In this document: piece by piece, positions 12,700 through 26,000 of the stretch
Layout: every line of letters starts with the position of its first letter
How positions within the stretch are numbered: the first letter of the stretch is position 1
Assembly (NCBI GenBank): GCA_038049695.1
Contig: CP142452.1
Location: 109,903,501 to 109,967,500 of the forward strand
Source: Cinnamomum chago
Taxonomy: Eukaryota; Streptophyta; Magnoliopsida; Laurales; Lauraceae
DNA: 64,000 nucleotides
Direction: 5' to 3'
The notes under the pieces: generated by a model
The model's database searches: none
Seen by the model: only the letters and a program-made list of their open reading frames with translations
What the model was told of the DNA's origin: nothing
Program-made: the position numbers and the translations under genes

Positions 12700-13449
12700 A
12701 TGAGGACCATGATCGATTTTGGTAACCAAAGAGGGGGACCTCTCTACATAATCGACACACCCACTTCAGTGGACTGCACCAAAGACGTTAGGTTCCGTCG
12801 ATCTTTTCGATCTCTGGTGGAGTGCGTGGTCCCTTGCTGTGGCTTCCAACCTTCCTCTTCCGATTCCACTTCTGAGGAGGAAGACACTGACTTTACCACT
12901 ACTTCCTCTACTACTTTTACTAGTGCTGCTGCTGCTGCTGCTACTTACACTACTACTTCGACCGTGACTGGGACCTTCTTCGGATATCGAAAGGGCCGCG
13001 TGAGGTTCTGCCTGCAGGACGATTCCAGAGGCTCTCCTCTCCTCCTCCTTGAGTTCGCAGTCCCTACTTCCTACCTTGCTCGAGAGATGCAGCACGGGCT
13101 CCTTCGCATCGCGCTCGAGTGCGACCGCAATCGTACTCGGCCCTCTCCGCCTTCTCTCTTCTCTGTTCCTGTCTGGTCCATGTACTGTAACGGCCGCAAG
13201 GTGGGGTTCGCCGTTCGACGGCAGATGACCAAGACTGATGTACAAGTCCTCAAGCTCATGCAGTCGGTGTCTGTTGGTGCTGGGGTGCTGCCACGTGAGT
13301 CGAGGACGGGGATGGACGATGGAGATCTCATGTATCTGAGGGCGAAATTCGAGCGAGTTACTGGGTCAGTTGACTCGGAGTCGTTTCATATGATTAACCC
13401 AGTTGGGTCTTCTGGTCAGGAACTGAGTATCTTCTTCTTGAGATCCTGA
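12700..13449 (+). CDS. MIZ1-like: MIZU-KUSSEI 1-like protein (DUF617 family)
   Basis: A single-exon gene of 249 residues. The C-terminal two thirds are a complete DUF617/MIZ1 domain. It begins with TVTGTFFGYRKGRVRF (about 88-103) and continues through LLLEFAVPTSYLAREMQ (115-131), PVWSMYCNGRKVGFAVRR (157-174) and LKLMQSVSVGAGVLP (184-198). It ends with the family's conserved GQELSIFFLRS at the C-terminus. The N-terminus is variable, with a Ser/Thr/Glu-rich stretch (52-72) and an Ala/Thr run (75-89) of the low-complexity kind usual in this family. In Arabidopsis the founding member is needed for root hydrotropism, and other members act in growth and stress; which role this copy has is not readable here. 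No signal peptide or membrane span is seen. The start is the first ATG after the CT-rich leader. Open frames on the opposite strand are shadows of this GC-rich exon. Confidence 0.95.
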   Translation: MRTMIDFGNQRGGPLYIIDTPTSVDCTKDVRFRRSFRSLVECVVPCCGFQPSSSDSTSEEEDTDFTTTSSTTFTSAAAAAATYTTTSTVTGTFFGYRKGRVRFCLQDDSRGSPLLLLEFAVPTSYLAREMQHGLLRIALECDRNRTRPSPPSLFSVPVWSMYCNGRKVGFAVRRQMTKTDVQVLKLMQSVSVGAGVLPRESRTGMDDGDLMYLRAKFERVTGSVDSESFHMINPVGSSGQELSIFFLRS

Positions 13450-13699
13450 TAATCATATTCATGGTCGAAAGATGAAAGATGAGGAGAGTCCAGACTCCAG
13501 ATAGATAGTGTAGTTTTCATTCTACTTTGAATATTTTGGGATGAAACCCTTTCTGCCTTGTACGTATATGTCATTGAAAATGCATATTTTATTTGCCCAT
13601 GTAAAGATGGTAGATGGATTGGATGAATGGATAATCGAGTTATCGATCATTCACAACTTATAAACATATATATATATAGTTTATGTTTAATAAGAGAAC

Positions 13700-13705
13700 A
13701 ATAAA
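13700..13705 (+). terminator. Candidate poly(A) signal of the MIZ1-like gene
   Basis: AATAAA lies about 250 bp after the stop codon, preceded by TA-rich sequence. This is a plausible plant near-upstream element, though plant signals are loose. Confidence 0.35.
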
Positions 13706-13734
13706 AATGGAAAAACTGCCCAACACAACCATGG

Positions 13735-13870
13735 CCATGGAGTAGCGTGGTGTTGGCACATTAGTACCACACGCATGTCAAAAGGATCAATAATGTCGGA
13801 GTCTTCAAGTTGAAAGTATCACTTATTACTCCCGAAGAATAGTCCAACTTTACGACGGAAAAAAGAAAAA
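13735..13870 (+). mobile_element. tRNA-derived SINE, diverged copy
   Basis: It shares the order of blocks seen in the copy at 24602-24731: GTGGTGTTGGCAC, then a TA(C/T)CACAC block, then AAGGATC, then GTCTTCA(A/G)GTTGA(A/T)AGTATCAC. It ends in an A-rich tail (about 13857-13875). The B-box-like part is decayed and I could not identify a target duplication, so it is probably an old copy. Confidence 0.55.
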
Positions 13871-13875
13871 AAAAG

Positions 13876-16800
13876 CATCTTATTTTCTAGCCATCACCAT
13901 GCAGCGTGGCCTACCATCAGTATCTTTTAAAATGGGGCACATAGAAGACAAACATCACACTAGCTCGGAAAACTCATCCATCCGCTGAAAATGGAGTTAA
14001 CGAGTCATTTGTTTGTCGGGTCACATGGGGCCCACCTGCAAAAGCAGAATGAACGGTTGAAGATTGGAATCCCTGATGGGCTATATCCTTGAAAATCCCA
14101 AATTTTCTATTTTATAGATTCAAGTTTGAATGGCGAAAATGTGCGTAGCTGCTATCTAAAAAGTCACTTTTGGTAATGAGATATATATCCTTGTAATTCT
14201 AAATTTCATGTCTCTTTCTTAGAATTTGGGATAATGGGGATTTGGGGACATAGCATGTCATCTTGCCCCTGGCTTTTGGGTATGCCTTATTTCTTACGTA
14301 ACATTTGAGAATTCCAACAATATAAAAAGTTACAAAATAGCATTTGGAAATACGGAAATTTCACCTTCTTTATATTTTGGTAGAAATCTTGAATGTCCAA
14401 GTTCAAGATTATTTCAAACCTTTTTATGTGGCTGAAATTCTTGGATGTTAGAAAAAACAATATGTGAAATTTGTAAATATTAGATGTCCCAAAAGGCTCC
14501 AACACGTATAATTTTAGTAAAAGAAATAGGCCCTCAAATCGTTGTTGAACATTCTCAAATGCTAAAATATACCGTCAAATGCTTGCAACTAAATAAGTAT
14601 TTCGATCGATACAATGAACCATTCTTTTTAATGAAGTACATAAAAAAAAATGCAGGGGTATGCTTGAAATTTTGCACAGAAAAGTTGTTTGTTTGTAGTA
14701 TAATAGAATTGGAAGATGCCCACGTCCTCACTTGACTATTTTTGATGAGCATTGACCTTTTTTTTGTTTTTCTCTTTAATAATTTGAGATGGGCACAGCC
14801 ACGGCCTGCCTGACTGACTGACTGGTTGTGGATTCCAGCTTGACATGGTGTCTGTTGTCTTGTCTCCTATTCGAGGGATTGTATGGACCCACTTCCTCCC
14901 TAACAAGGGACATCTGTAATTGTCTTGGTCCCATCTAAAAGTTAAAGCGAAAGCTTTGTTTGAGTGTGGGCATGCATAAGAACAATTGGACAGACCAACC
15001 AAAAAGGAGGGCCCACCAGAAATGGAAAAGCAAATGTGTCATCTCATCATCAGTCATCACCCACCCAAATATCATTACCGGCAAGGAACCTTTCTTTACC
15101 TCAGAATATAATAAAATGTTGTTTCATTTATTCTACTATGTGGAAATGGGGTGTCGGTTTAATGTCGTTTTCTCGTTAAATTGATAGTGATCCACAGAGA
15201 ATGCACCTACAGTTTGGATCAGTGCCACCCAATTGTGGAATCGCTTATAACAAACAATTAAGGCAACCCTACTGAGAGGGTAGACTTACATAAAACTCAT
15301 TTATAGGAGGCTTTTCAACCCTCAGGGTTGAGCTTAAAAGAGAAGCCAGGTAAAACTCATTTACGACATTAGATAAAGCACGATTAAACATACATCAAAG
15401 AAAGCAAAGTAAGCTCAAGAGGAATTACATTTTTTACAAGTGAAAAGTAAGGAGGAAATAAACAAAATTATCTAGTGAAATACATTATCTTCATTTTGAT
15501 CTACTTTTAGGATCCCTCAGAAAATACATTTTCCTCTAGTGAAAAATAACGAGGAAAACAACAGATTTGTCTAGTGAAATAGGTTTTCTTCATTTCAATT
15601 TACCTTTTAGGATAAAAAATAATTCTTCTCTTAACCATCTTTTACGGGAATTACAAAAAAAAGATCGTCCCAAGCAGGAGGAGAAAATACTCTATTCTAC
15701 AATAGTTGGGGTTTTTTTTTTTTAATAATAAAAGTTGATATTTTAAAATCATCTTAAATGATTTTTCCAACATAGTTTTCTCCTTTAAAAGTCTAAATAC
15801 AATGGATAATCAATATTGCTAGAGAGGTAATTCACCTGGGGGATGCTCTACTCCTTGTTTTTCCTCATTTCTCCACCTAATGAGAGATCTTTGCGTCTCA
15901 TTTTCTCTGCATCCAAGTGGATGCAAGGATGGATAATCCCTTGCAGAGAAATACCACCCTTTCATTTTTGTTGCGACAAGATAATTCTTTGGTAGAGGAA
16001 AATTGGCCTAAATTTTCATTTTTGGTGCAACCCACTCTTCCATTGTTTGGTGAAAGAAAGGGAAAAAAATGAATTAATTTACCTTGATAGAAGGATTTTA
16101 ATTTCCTATGGGAGACGTAGGGGTGGAGTATTCCTCTGCTGCATAAATGGAAATATGTGAAGTGCATAATTCTCCCGTTGCACAAACACACCCTTACCAA
16201 AGAAGAAAAGAAATTTTCATCTCAACTACTTTTTTCGAGGCTTGACTATTGTTCCAAACTTCTTTTATTTATTTATTTTATTTATTCTGAAGTCCTAAGT
16301 TCAACGTAATGGGGACAAGGCTTTTTTTTATGATTAGGATGACTCTGAAGTTTGAATTTGTGAAACAAAATGTTCGAACATTCAAATAGGTAATATGTTG
16401 AAAGGAGAAAAAAATTCATCCTTCTAATCTGATCTCTCTTGTAAAATCAATGGTATTTTATTTCAATAGAGTGAAAAAACAAACAAGAGGCTCACTAAAT
16501 AGTCCACAAGAGTTCTTTTCTTTATAACTAATGTAAGCTAAAATAATCTGCAACAGAAGTTTCAAAGTTCAATGAAAACTGAATAGAAATCAGTTTTAAC
16601 CAGCATAGATTACCTCTCACACACACAGAGAGAGACGGACACAGAGAGAGGCTAACAATAGGCAAATAAGCTTTGCCCGGACACCTCTGACAAATAGCTT
16701 AGAAAATTTACTTCAACAGTCCATTTTGGATGGCCACCTATCACCACAAATCATCCAACTAAGGTGAAATTTCATACATCCCCAAGCATTAATGCCCTTT

Positions 16801-16935
16801 AATATCCCCCTATATGTGTGATTATGATTGGCAATTTGGCATGGAGATAGGTGGAAATGGCTGTTGCACCATATCATGGTCAGACGTCACATTTAACTAT
16901 TACCTTTAGTAAAACACACAAAATTTGAGAGAGTG
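13876..16935. other. Intergenic region between the MIZ1-like and MATE genes
   Basis: No gene is supported. Two similar phrases, GTGAAA(A/G)TAA(C/G)GAGGAAA, occur at about 15439 and 15538 with about 100 bp spacing, suggesting a decayed local duplication. The last about 700 bp lie downstream of the MATE stop codon and include its 3' untranslated region on the minus strand. Confidence 0.4.
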
Positions 16936-17007
16936 TCATTGGCTCTCAATTGCAGAGACAACTGCTGAACCTCCCCAAATCAACATCCTTTCTCTTGCTA
17001 ATTCTAC
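16936..17007 (-). CDS. MATE gene exon 8 (last coding exon)
   Basis: The acceptor follows ATGCTACAG. The exon encodes 23 residues starting [13 protein letters not shown] and ends at TGA. Without this exon, exon 7 would read through its GTAAGC donor to an early TGA. The phase-0 joint and the basic, Trp-containing tail are typical of the family. Confidence 0.85.
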   Translation of the reverse strand, partial: VELARERMLIWGGSAVVSAIESQ

Positions 17008-20000
17008 CTGTAGCATTGTATTTTTTTTGTCAAATGTCAATCAACCCAGAAATCATCATCTAGGAAAAATAACAGAAGATGGGGAAAAAAGTAACAGGCT
17101 TAAAACTCAAGCAGGCATGCAAACTATAGCTACGCTTACCTCTTTCTCCCAGTCAGTACGCCATGTGATTACTACAAGAATGACGGTTTGTAGAGCAATT
17201 CCCGCAATTAATCCAGTCCAAATTCCCTTGGTACCACAGTCAACCATATAGAGTTTTAGATACAGCAAGCAAATGTGCTATGCTAATGGAGGGCTGTCTA
17301 TTGTAGAATTTATATATGCAAAAGTTACTCAAGTATCCAAATTCCAATCCTAATGTATTAAATTAAACATAATAAAATTCCATAGAAGCGTGGTCAGTTA
17401 TTTCAACTAACCTCCAAACCCATATTGAATTTGAATGCCAAAAGAACTGAACTAGCCAACCCCACAATATAATAACACCCAAGATTTATAAAAGCGAAAA
17501 CAGCTTGCCAACCAGCTCCAATGGCTACCCCTGCAAACTCATACATCAAGGACTAGTTCAGATAATAAAAGTTCACAAAGCTAAGAAACATTACAGTGTT
17601 TAATTCAACATTACAACTTATGCTACTGTTTTCTGTATAAGAAAGCCAAATAAAACAACTAAAAAGTAACCATGTCAATGTATCTACCATGTATCTGACA
17701 TGAAAATTTCTTTGAACAATGTGCAATATTACTAGTGATGACTTCAAACTGATGCCATTTTCTATGTATGATGATGGTGATTTTTTTTCTTTTATAGTTT
17801 CTTATGGGAACTACCTGATAGAACTGGTTGTATGCTGCTGAGGAAAATTGTGCCGGACAGAAAAAGTGCAACTCTACTAACTTCTTTCATAACCAATTTA
17901 CTCTCAGTAAAGATGGCCGGAAAATCATTCCTTGTTATGAGTAATATGGCAACAATAATTGATTGTATAATCACTGACATCATCACGACAACCAGCACAG
18001 AAAATTTTGCAGCTTTTGGGCGCCCGGCTCCAAGCTCATTTGAGACTCTCACACTGGCAAATTTAAAAAAAGGGGGGGATAGCAACATGAGTCATCACAA
18101 GGCAATACAGAGAATTTTGTTTCTGCAACCGATGTTCTGGAAATAAAATTGAATCATCAGAAACTGGATCTAATGAAATCACAGAACAGATTACATGTTT
18201 AAAAACATAGAAATCAAGGTTTCTCAAATCAGGCCACATAATCTCACCTCCTCTACTCTTAACACACAGAGTGTAAAGCATATATGGTGTACCTTGACAG
18301 TCAAAAACAGTGTCATTTGGTTCTTCCAGTTCTGATCTTACTTGATGTGTTATATGAGAATATTTTACATGTAATAAAGCAAACACTTGATGATAAACAC
18401 ATCAACATAATTGGTAATCCTTCAAGGCCATAGCAATCAAGAAAACACAACAAATGATTGCTTTATTCGCGCGATTTACATTTGATCTTGCCAAGATTTC
18501 CAGTGAATTAGGCATTTTTTTCCCATATAACTAAAATTGAATCCTCTTGATTTCAATTGTAATTTTAAATTTTCAATATTGGCGTGTCAACAAGTAGATG
18601 ATTGTTTTGTTTTAGAACAGAAAAAAAAAAAGAAAAGAGCAAGATATAACAAGTATAATGTAACTCTGAAGAATCCATCAAAGTTGGTTCAAAATTATTT
18701 TAAAAAATGAACCATAACTGATGGTAAGAAACTAAAATTTCTGAAGAAAACAACTTAGACAATGCAGAAGGTGATGAAACATTTAAGATCTTAGAAATGA
18801 TCATCCATTCCAATATAAATTTACATTTTTCTTAACTAGACATTGTTTCTAAATTTGTGAAACTAGTGTTATGAAAATAGTTTTCTTTCAACCATATCAA
18901 AGTCAGCAAATACTCGGCAACAATGCAGTAGAACAGACTCAGATGTCTTAAAGGCAGTGTGTGATCAAGAAATTTAACAGTTATTTGATTTGAAGGCAAA
19001 TGATGATGGGACAAGATTATGATGAGGAGGATGACGATGACTTCAATTAAATGGAAGGTGGGCTACTATGTTTCTAAATTATCAACACATCATCTGTCCA
19101 CACTTGGGAGATAAATAATTTTCAATTTTCAGTAACAAAAAAGATTAAGATGATATTCAGCAAATTCACGATAAGAGGCAACAGTTATAATTAATTGATA
19201 CCATGATAAAGGGGATCAAATATATTTTGATAAAAGGATATAGCACACCTGACAGCTGCAGTGAACCCAAATGGAATCATCATGCACCACCCTTCCACAT
19301 TCATGCTGCAGGTAAGTAAAATAGAATCCACCAATCATTTCCACTGAATAGAAACAAAATTATATAAATCTAAATAGAAAAGAAGACAATATTTATAGCA
19401 TCTATCAAAATTTCTGCTGCTGTGGGTGAGAGTAAGAATGAATTATTAAACATATCAATAAATAAAATGGATCAGTAAAAAGAATACTTCCATCCAACCC
19501 CTTCTCCTCAGTGGGCCGTTAACTTGCATAGAAAAACTTCTCAATAACGTCTTTTATGGCCTAAGTTGTCACGTTGGACATGCCCAAACCATCTCAAATG
19601 AGTCTCTCTTGATTTCTCACCTCTTGATGCTACTTAAGAAATGCAACCTACCCAAGAATTTGGCTCAAGACAAATCGGATGGAGAAACATAATTCATGTA
19701 GCCTTTGTTGGGACAAGGCTTTGATGAAAATGAAAATTTTAAATCCTTGAAACTTGCTAGCACAAATTTATAGAAAGCACAGAAAATTAGTCAATTTCAT
19801 TGATATTTCACCTCCCAACTATACAAATGTACTAGTTCTAGCGGATGCAAAAAATACCAGCCATGGCAGATGTCAGACAATCTATGATCATTCACTCAAA
19901 AACATATCTACATCATTTGTAAAACACGCAGTTCTTCAATCAACATATTCATCTTTTCCACGTTGGTTCAAACATAAGGCAAGAATTTATCTTCATATAA

Positions 20001-23000
20001 TTGTATAAAAAAAAAATAGTTAAAGTTCATCTACACTCAAAGAACAGAAGATCCTCCATTTCCTTTTATCACCACAATAACATGCTCATTCTTTGTAATT
20101 GTACTTTGAACAAAACAAAACATGATTTGTCACCAGCTATTCCCCATTTAGATGTAACAGAGCCCATCGGAATGGAGAAAAAGAATTCATGTGGCCGACC
20201 CCAACATAGTTGGGACAAGGTTTTTATGATGATGTAACAAAGCCCAATTTACAATAACTGTGGCTCAATTCATAAAACTAAACAAAAGTTAACTTTAGAG
20301 TGTCCCTTATCCTCATTTCATGCATCTTTTCTCACCCGCGTTTCTTTTGATGCCTATGAATTATGTATGCATGTACAGCATTACCATTTTAACATTACCA
20401 AAAGAAACATTCAGATCTCAATAGAAATTTTGATAAATGATGAACTTTCCTTTCACTGATAACTGTAAGTTTATTAAGAAGACAATTTTACACAAAACAA
20501 AACTCCCAAATAAATAAATAAATAATTGAGCTCCACTTCATAAGATGATGGGAAAGCCGAACAACAGAGATACAAAGAGTATGAGGGACTTCAATATGTC
20601 ATGGTTCAGAATTCTCTTCTTTCAACATATGCAAAGAATTTTAAAAAAAAATGTAAAACCAAGAATTAAAACCATGTTGGGGATTGTAACATAAATAACA
20701 TGCGATAAACATTTCGATGTCAATCTACAGGGCAAATTCAGAACATATCCCAAAATTGAAATAATGATGGTTAAAAATAGAAAATAAATAAACTATTTTC
20801 AAGATTTTACTCACCTGATGGAGGCAGCATCAACGGCTATTTTGGGGTTTTTTAAAAGCCCAGCTAATAAAATAATCGCCATGAAACACCAGTACTCCAA
20901 GCTGCAAGAATCCAGGGAAGAAAAATAAGAAGAGAGAGGATTAAACAGAGACTAAGTGGTCAACTGTTACACAAATAGATCCAGACTGAAAGTATCATTT
21001 CAGTTTCAAGCAGTAAAGAAGCATTATGATGCATAGCTGTCAGCCAACAGACTCGCATGAAGTGCTGTGGGAGACAGCCCAAAGGGCACACCTGGGGCCC
21101 CACCTGATCAACCTGGGCCCATCATCCAAAATCCACACCCTTCCCCTATATGTCATAGATCGCATGGGTTTTACATAGATCCGAATGGACTGGACCATTG
21201 AATTGAAATTAAAAAAAAATTTTAATTTAAAACCTTTAACTCATGGGCCATAGATTAAGGGATTAGGCTAATGTGATTGATTTGAAATTTCATATATGGG
21301 CTGGTCTCATTTGGATCTTTCCACCCCCAACTCATCCTTGATTGGTGAAGCAGGGGAGAGATGAGAGAGATAGAGAAGAGAGAGTTGGGAAAGAGATGGT
21401 GTGGGTTTCCAGAGAAGAGGGAGATGGATTTGGTGATGCTACTAGGATGCTGAAGATGATGAGGAGATAAGAGGTGGAGGATATGAGATAGATGGGATGG
21501 AAGTGGAGAGAAAACATCATCCTGTCCTGTCAGTTGGATCCAACGGCTCAGATTGAGTCCGCTCCTCACCTTGTACAAAGACAGCATGAGTCCCCGCACC
21601 TCACTTATGATGCACCTCATTGTAAATTCCATGTGCAAATAACTCCAATAATTTTGCCAAAAGTCATATCCACAACGAGACCTTTCCACCACACTTTCAG
21701 ATCCTTTCCTTATAAACAAACTTATTCAAATTTAAACAGAATTCAAGAAACTTGGAGTTGTGTTCAACCCTGCTCATTTCCTTTATAAATCACCTCTGCT
21801 TGTTCCCTTTGTAAATCAAAAAGAGGGAAAAAGTTTCCATTTTTAGAAATTGCGTCCAACTCTACCCGTTCCCTTCATAAATCGAGGAAAGGGCAAAAGT
21901 TCATAACTACATAGAGAAGTGAAGGATAAGTTCATAAACTACAGGGATAAGTGAAGGATCTTGCTCCAGTTAGTAGATCAAGATTCAAGTACAAGTGTAG
22001 CAAAGGTTCAATAAGACAAACAAGAAGTCAAAAAATAATCCAAGAAAGGATCACATGATTTCTATATTCTCAAAGAGAAAACTTCGCATGAAGAGAAACG
22101 TGAGAATTCTACTATGCTATTTGATTTGATATTATAAGCATATTGCAACTCCAGGATTTTTGTCTTTCACCACCTACCCACCCCTCTTTCTGTGGATCGA
22201 ACTAATTGTGTATGCTTAGGATTTTCGTTGGGGGTTTGATTGAGGCTTGAATTCGCTTTTGATTTGGTGATTGGGTTACAGTTTAGTTGGGGTTTTGATG
22301 GGTGGTTCAGATTAGAATTTGGGTTCTTCTTGGCTTGCATTGAGGTTTGATTGAATGTTTTGGGTCAGGGTTAGAGATTTCTTCCGATTAATGCCTATGT
22401 TTTTTTTTATTGTTAAAATATTCAGGATTTGAGAAGAGTACTAGGGTTAGAATTTCATACTGTGCTTAACTTGATGTTTGGTGCATTTATTTTAGAAAAA
22501 AAGAAATCCAAAATTTGAGACTTGACCTGCAGAAAAAGAGAACTCTAGGGTGGAAAAACTTAACTTGATTGTTTAAATAGGTAAATCAACCTATCTAAAC
22601 CAGTTGAGCCAGAAATATATCCCAATTTTCACTAGTCTGAACCTTTTTTTTTTTCCTCTTTTTGTTTTAACTAAAGAATGACCGACCAGGCAACAGTTTG
22701 AGTCAAATTCAACCAAACTGTTCAACCTGATTTGTAAAACATTTATAGAAACCTATATAGATCAACAGAAAAATATTGAAAGATACACAACTGACATATC
22801 CATAAAAGAAAAAAAAAAAAAAAAAGTTGATGATTGGTATCCTAATGATTATTCACCCTTATAAGCTTCTTATTTTAAAGCATGCGATATATAAAATTTG
22901 GCTTTTCTATTGCATCTAACAAAATTCATATATTAACACCGAGAAGACAAAGGGTCAGCACTCAACACTTGTCATCCATCACCTTTCTTTTAACATTTAT

Positions 23001-26000
23001 CACTAGTTTTAGAAAGCAAAAGCTTAATGCTACACAAAATAAACAATAAGAGCATGTTTGTCTAGCAGCTCTTCCACAGAAAATGCATGGAAAGAGGAAA
23101 TGCTTCTCTATGGCATTTAAAATTCCACATGTGGCGAGGCCACTTTTTCTCGAGAGAAACCTGAAAAATGAACTTACTTTTCGGTGATTACAAGGAAAAC
23201 CATTTCTGATGGGGGAGTTTGTGGGAAATGAAAAAAAAAATCGTGGAAATGGTTTTCCACAGCGCTACACAAATGTACCCTAAAAGAAACAAAAACCACC
23301 AAAACTTGACTCTAAAGAAGCAAAAGGTAATTAAAGTGAATACTAACCATATCATAACAGCAGAGGCCACAGACAAACCAACAAAGCTAGCCAAATCAGT
23401 AAGAGCCAGCCATGAAAACCCAGTCCAAGCTTCCTTGCAGTTGCCTGCGAGAATATAACCCAATTGCCCAAGTACCAGAACCAACCAAGAGAAGTTGAGA
23501 GTAACTGCAGCACCCACCAAACCCATATCTAGCTTTATGATGCAGAACCAACTCAACAACACATGAACAACCAAAGCACCAAACGAAATCCATGCCATGG
23601 CCATGACCTTGCTCTGTGCCTGGAGGAATTTCTGTATGGGAAAATTCAATGCAAAGGCAAACAGCTCCGGAAGCATCCATATAGAGAACTTTCCGGCCAA
23701 CTCTGCAATTTCATCACTTTGACCCAGTAGCTTGAGGATAGGCGTTGCAAAAATGTAGAGAGGGCTAAGTAGTAGAGCAGTAAACAAAAGAATTATCCAT
23801 GATCTTTGCAAGTAGATGCCAAGCATACTAAGTTTCCCCGCACCAAAGGCCTGCCCACATAGAGTTTCCAAGGCACTTCCCATGCCCATCTGCAAAAAGG
23901 ACTCTATGATAAAGGGAAAACCTAAGCTTGCTAACAAATACCTATGCAGAGAACTCATGTAAATGAATCTAAAATGAACTCAACTGAAATCATAAATGCA
24001 AATGAACAGCACAAAAGAACCCAAAAAAATTCAAGAACTTACTAATGTTCTCTTCAAGATTCAGTTTATGCAACTGTCCATACCATTTATGTAAATATGT
24101 TTCTAAACACTATGTGATATCATGAAAAATGATCGATTTAATCAAATCAGACCAAAGAAAAGGCAGTGTGAACTGATGTTAGAATTTTATGACTTGGAAA
24201 TTCAAAATTTATTTGTGTTGTTGTTTCTCCATATCATTTTATCTCTTTCCATATGCACGTCAGTTTTGCATAAGTTTAAAAATGCCATGACTCTGTCGTT
24301 GCAGCATATGCCTCCACAGGAGTCAAGCTCAAAGTGCCAAGCATTTGATGGGCTATCCGCTCTAAAATACGGGGTCTGGAATTAGGGCTTTTTCGTTTTG
24401 CAGGTATCGTATGAGCAAGATTTACTTTTAAGTATCAGCCCAGCTAAGTAGGCAGGAAATCAATGGCAATGGCATAGTTGCTAGTGGGGCAAAAGGGTCG
24501 CAATTTATTTGCACCAGGAAACCTCCATAGCGACAAGGTTAATTGAGGGAGGATCTCAAAAAATATCTTGTGTCTAGCTGAACCAGTGCAAGTGAGACAT
24601 GGAGTGGCCAACACACTCATGGTTGAGTGGTGTTGGCACCTTGGTATCACACTTGCCCAAGGATCGGTCCCTAGGTCTTCAGGTTGATAGTATCACTCCT
24701 GACCGGTGGGCCAACCTAGCCAAAAATAAACAGTGAGACATGTGTTAACATCCATCCCAACACAGAATTCTGTAATGAATAAAATCTGGATGGGTAGCAT
24801 CACATTCCCATCTCCTTCATAGATTCCTACCTTGATATTGTCTGGCTTCGTCTAGGGCTTACCCTTAAAACCAAGGATGAAGATATAGATCACGATTCAT
24901 GATACAATTAGTGCAACATGCACTTTGGCGAATGGTGATGTCTCAAGTTGGTTACTAAACTGGTGTCATTGGGTCCACAACATGGATGCTAGAGGCCTGA
25001 AGCAAACAAATTTGGGATCCATAGATCACTCAAATGCTTTGCAAGTTCTTTCAAATCAGAAAGTTGGATAAAATTGTTATAGTCATCAAGAAGCCCCTCT
25101 TCAATTGTTATTATTATTTAATCTGGACGAAGACTGGAGTTTATATGTAACCAACAAAAAGCTCCTCCAACTAAGAAAATTAATACGAAGCCCATACAAT
25201 CTAATAATAAACCATGCACAGATATTGGCCCATAATATCGGTACCCTTCCGCTCTAACAACCAACCATGCACATAGGTGGCCAAAATAAGATTCATAATG
25301 TGCAACACATGAAGTTGGATAAAGAAATCAATTGAAACAACTGTGGGGAAAAGGACAATATGCTGCAGCATGTCCCACAGAAAGAGACCTCAATTATAAC
25401 AACAATGAGGACCAAGAGGGAAATGACATGGAACCAGTTGATCAAGAGTATAAAATGCCTCCATATTTTTTGTGGACATGCCAAAAGAGCCACCTCTTGC
25501 CATGGTTGGTGAATGTGAGGAGCTTACATTGGTGGTTTGACAATTACCCGTCAGCATGGAGGAAGAAAAAAGATTTGCGCTAGCACTACAGTTATATATT
25601 TCACAATGGAAGTGGAAGAATTATTGAATGGGAAGTGTGATGGCACTACAGTTATATATTACTCGTCTACATGATTGCATATGCAACTTCATTATTGATG
25701 GGGAAGTATGATGAATGTTATGACCTAGCAGGCAGTGGAGAAATTACAATCGCCTGTGAAGAGACATCCTCGACTCCTTTTCAAAAAAAAAAAAAACCAC
25801 AGAGAGACATCCTCGACTCTGTAAAGTTCCTTGGGTTAGTGAGGCATCAATAAGAGACAGGGATCCTAATACCACCCATACATTACTAGAGCGGCCTGGG
25901 CTTTATGATTGGCTAATATATCATGATGGAAGAACAAACATCCATTATTACATTGAAGTATGAGGGAAGTTGCATACAGCTGGTTTTCACAAAAGCCCTC

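Noticed and set aside
12766-13245. 159-codon minus-strand open frame opposite the MIZ1-like gene
   Set aside because: It is a shadow of the GC-rich DUF617 exon: Ser-rich low-complexity translation, no domain, wholly overlapped by a convincing gene.
17792-18088. Unspliced minus-strand frame read as a separate small membrane protein
   Set aside because: It is exon 5 of the MATE gene plus intron sequence on both sides; splice sites at 18053 and 17815 define the real exon.
21255-21719. 154-codon minus-strand open frame in MATE intron 2
   Set aside because: Composition is Ser/Pro/His-rich without a known domain, and overlapping open frames occur in two other frames. No splice or leader context.
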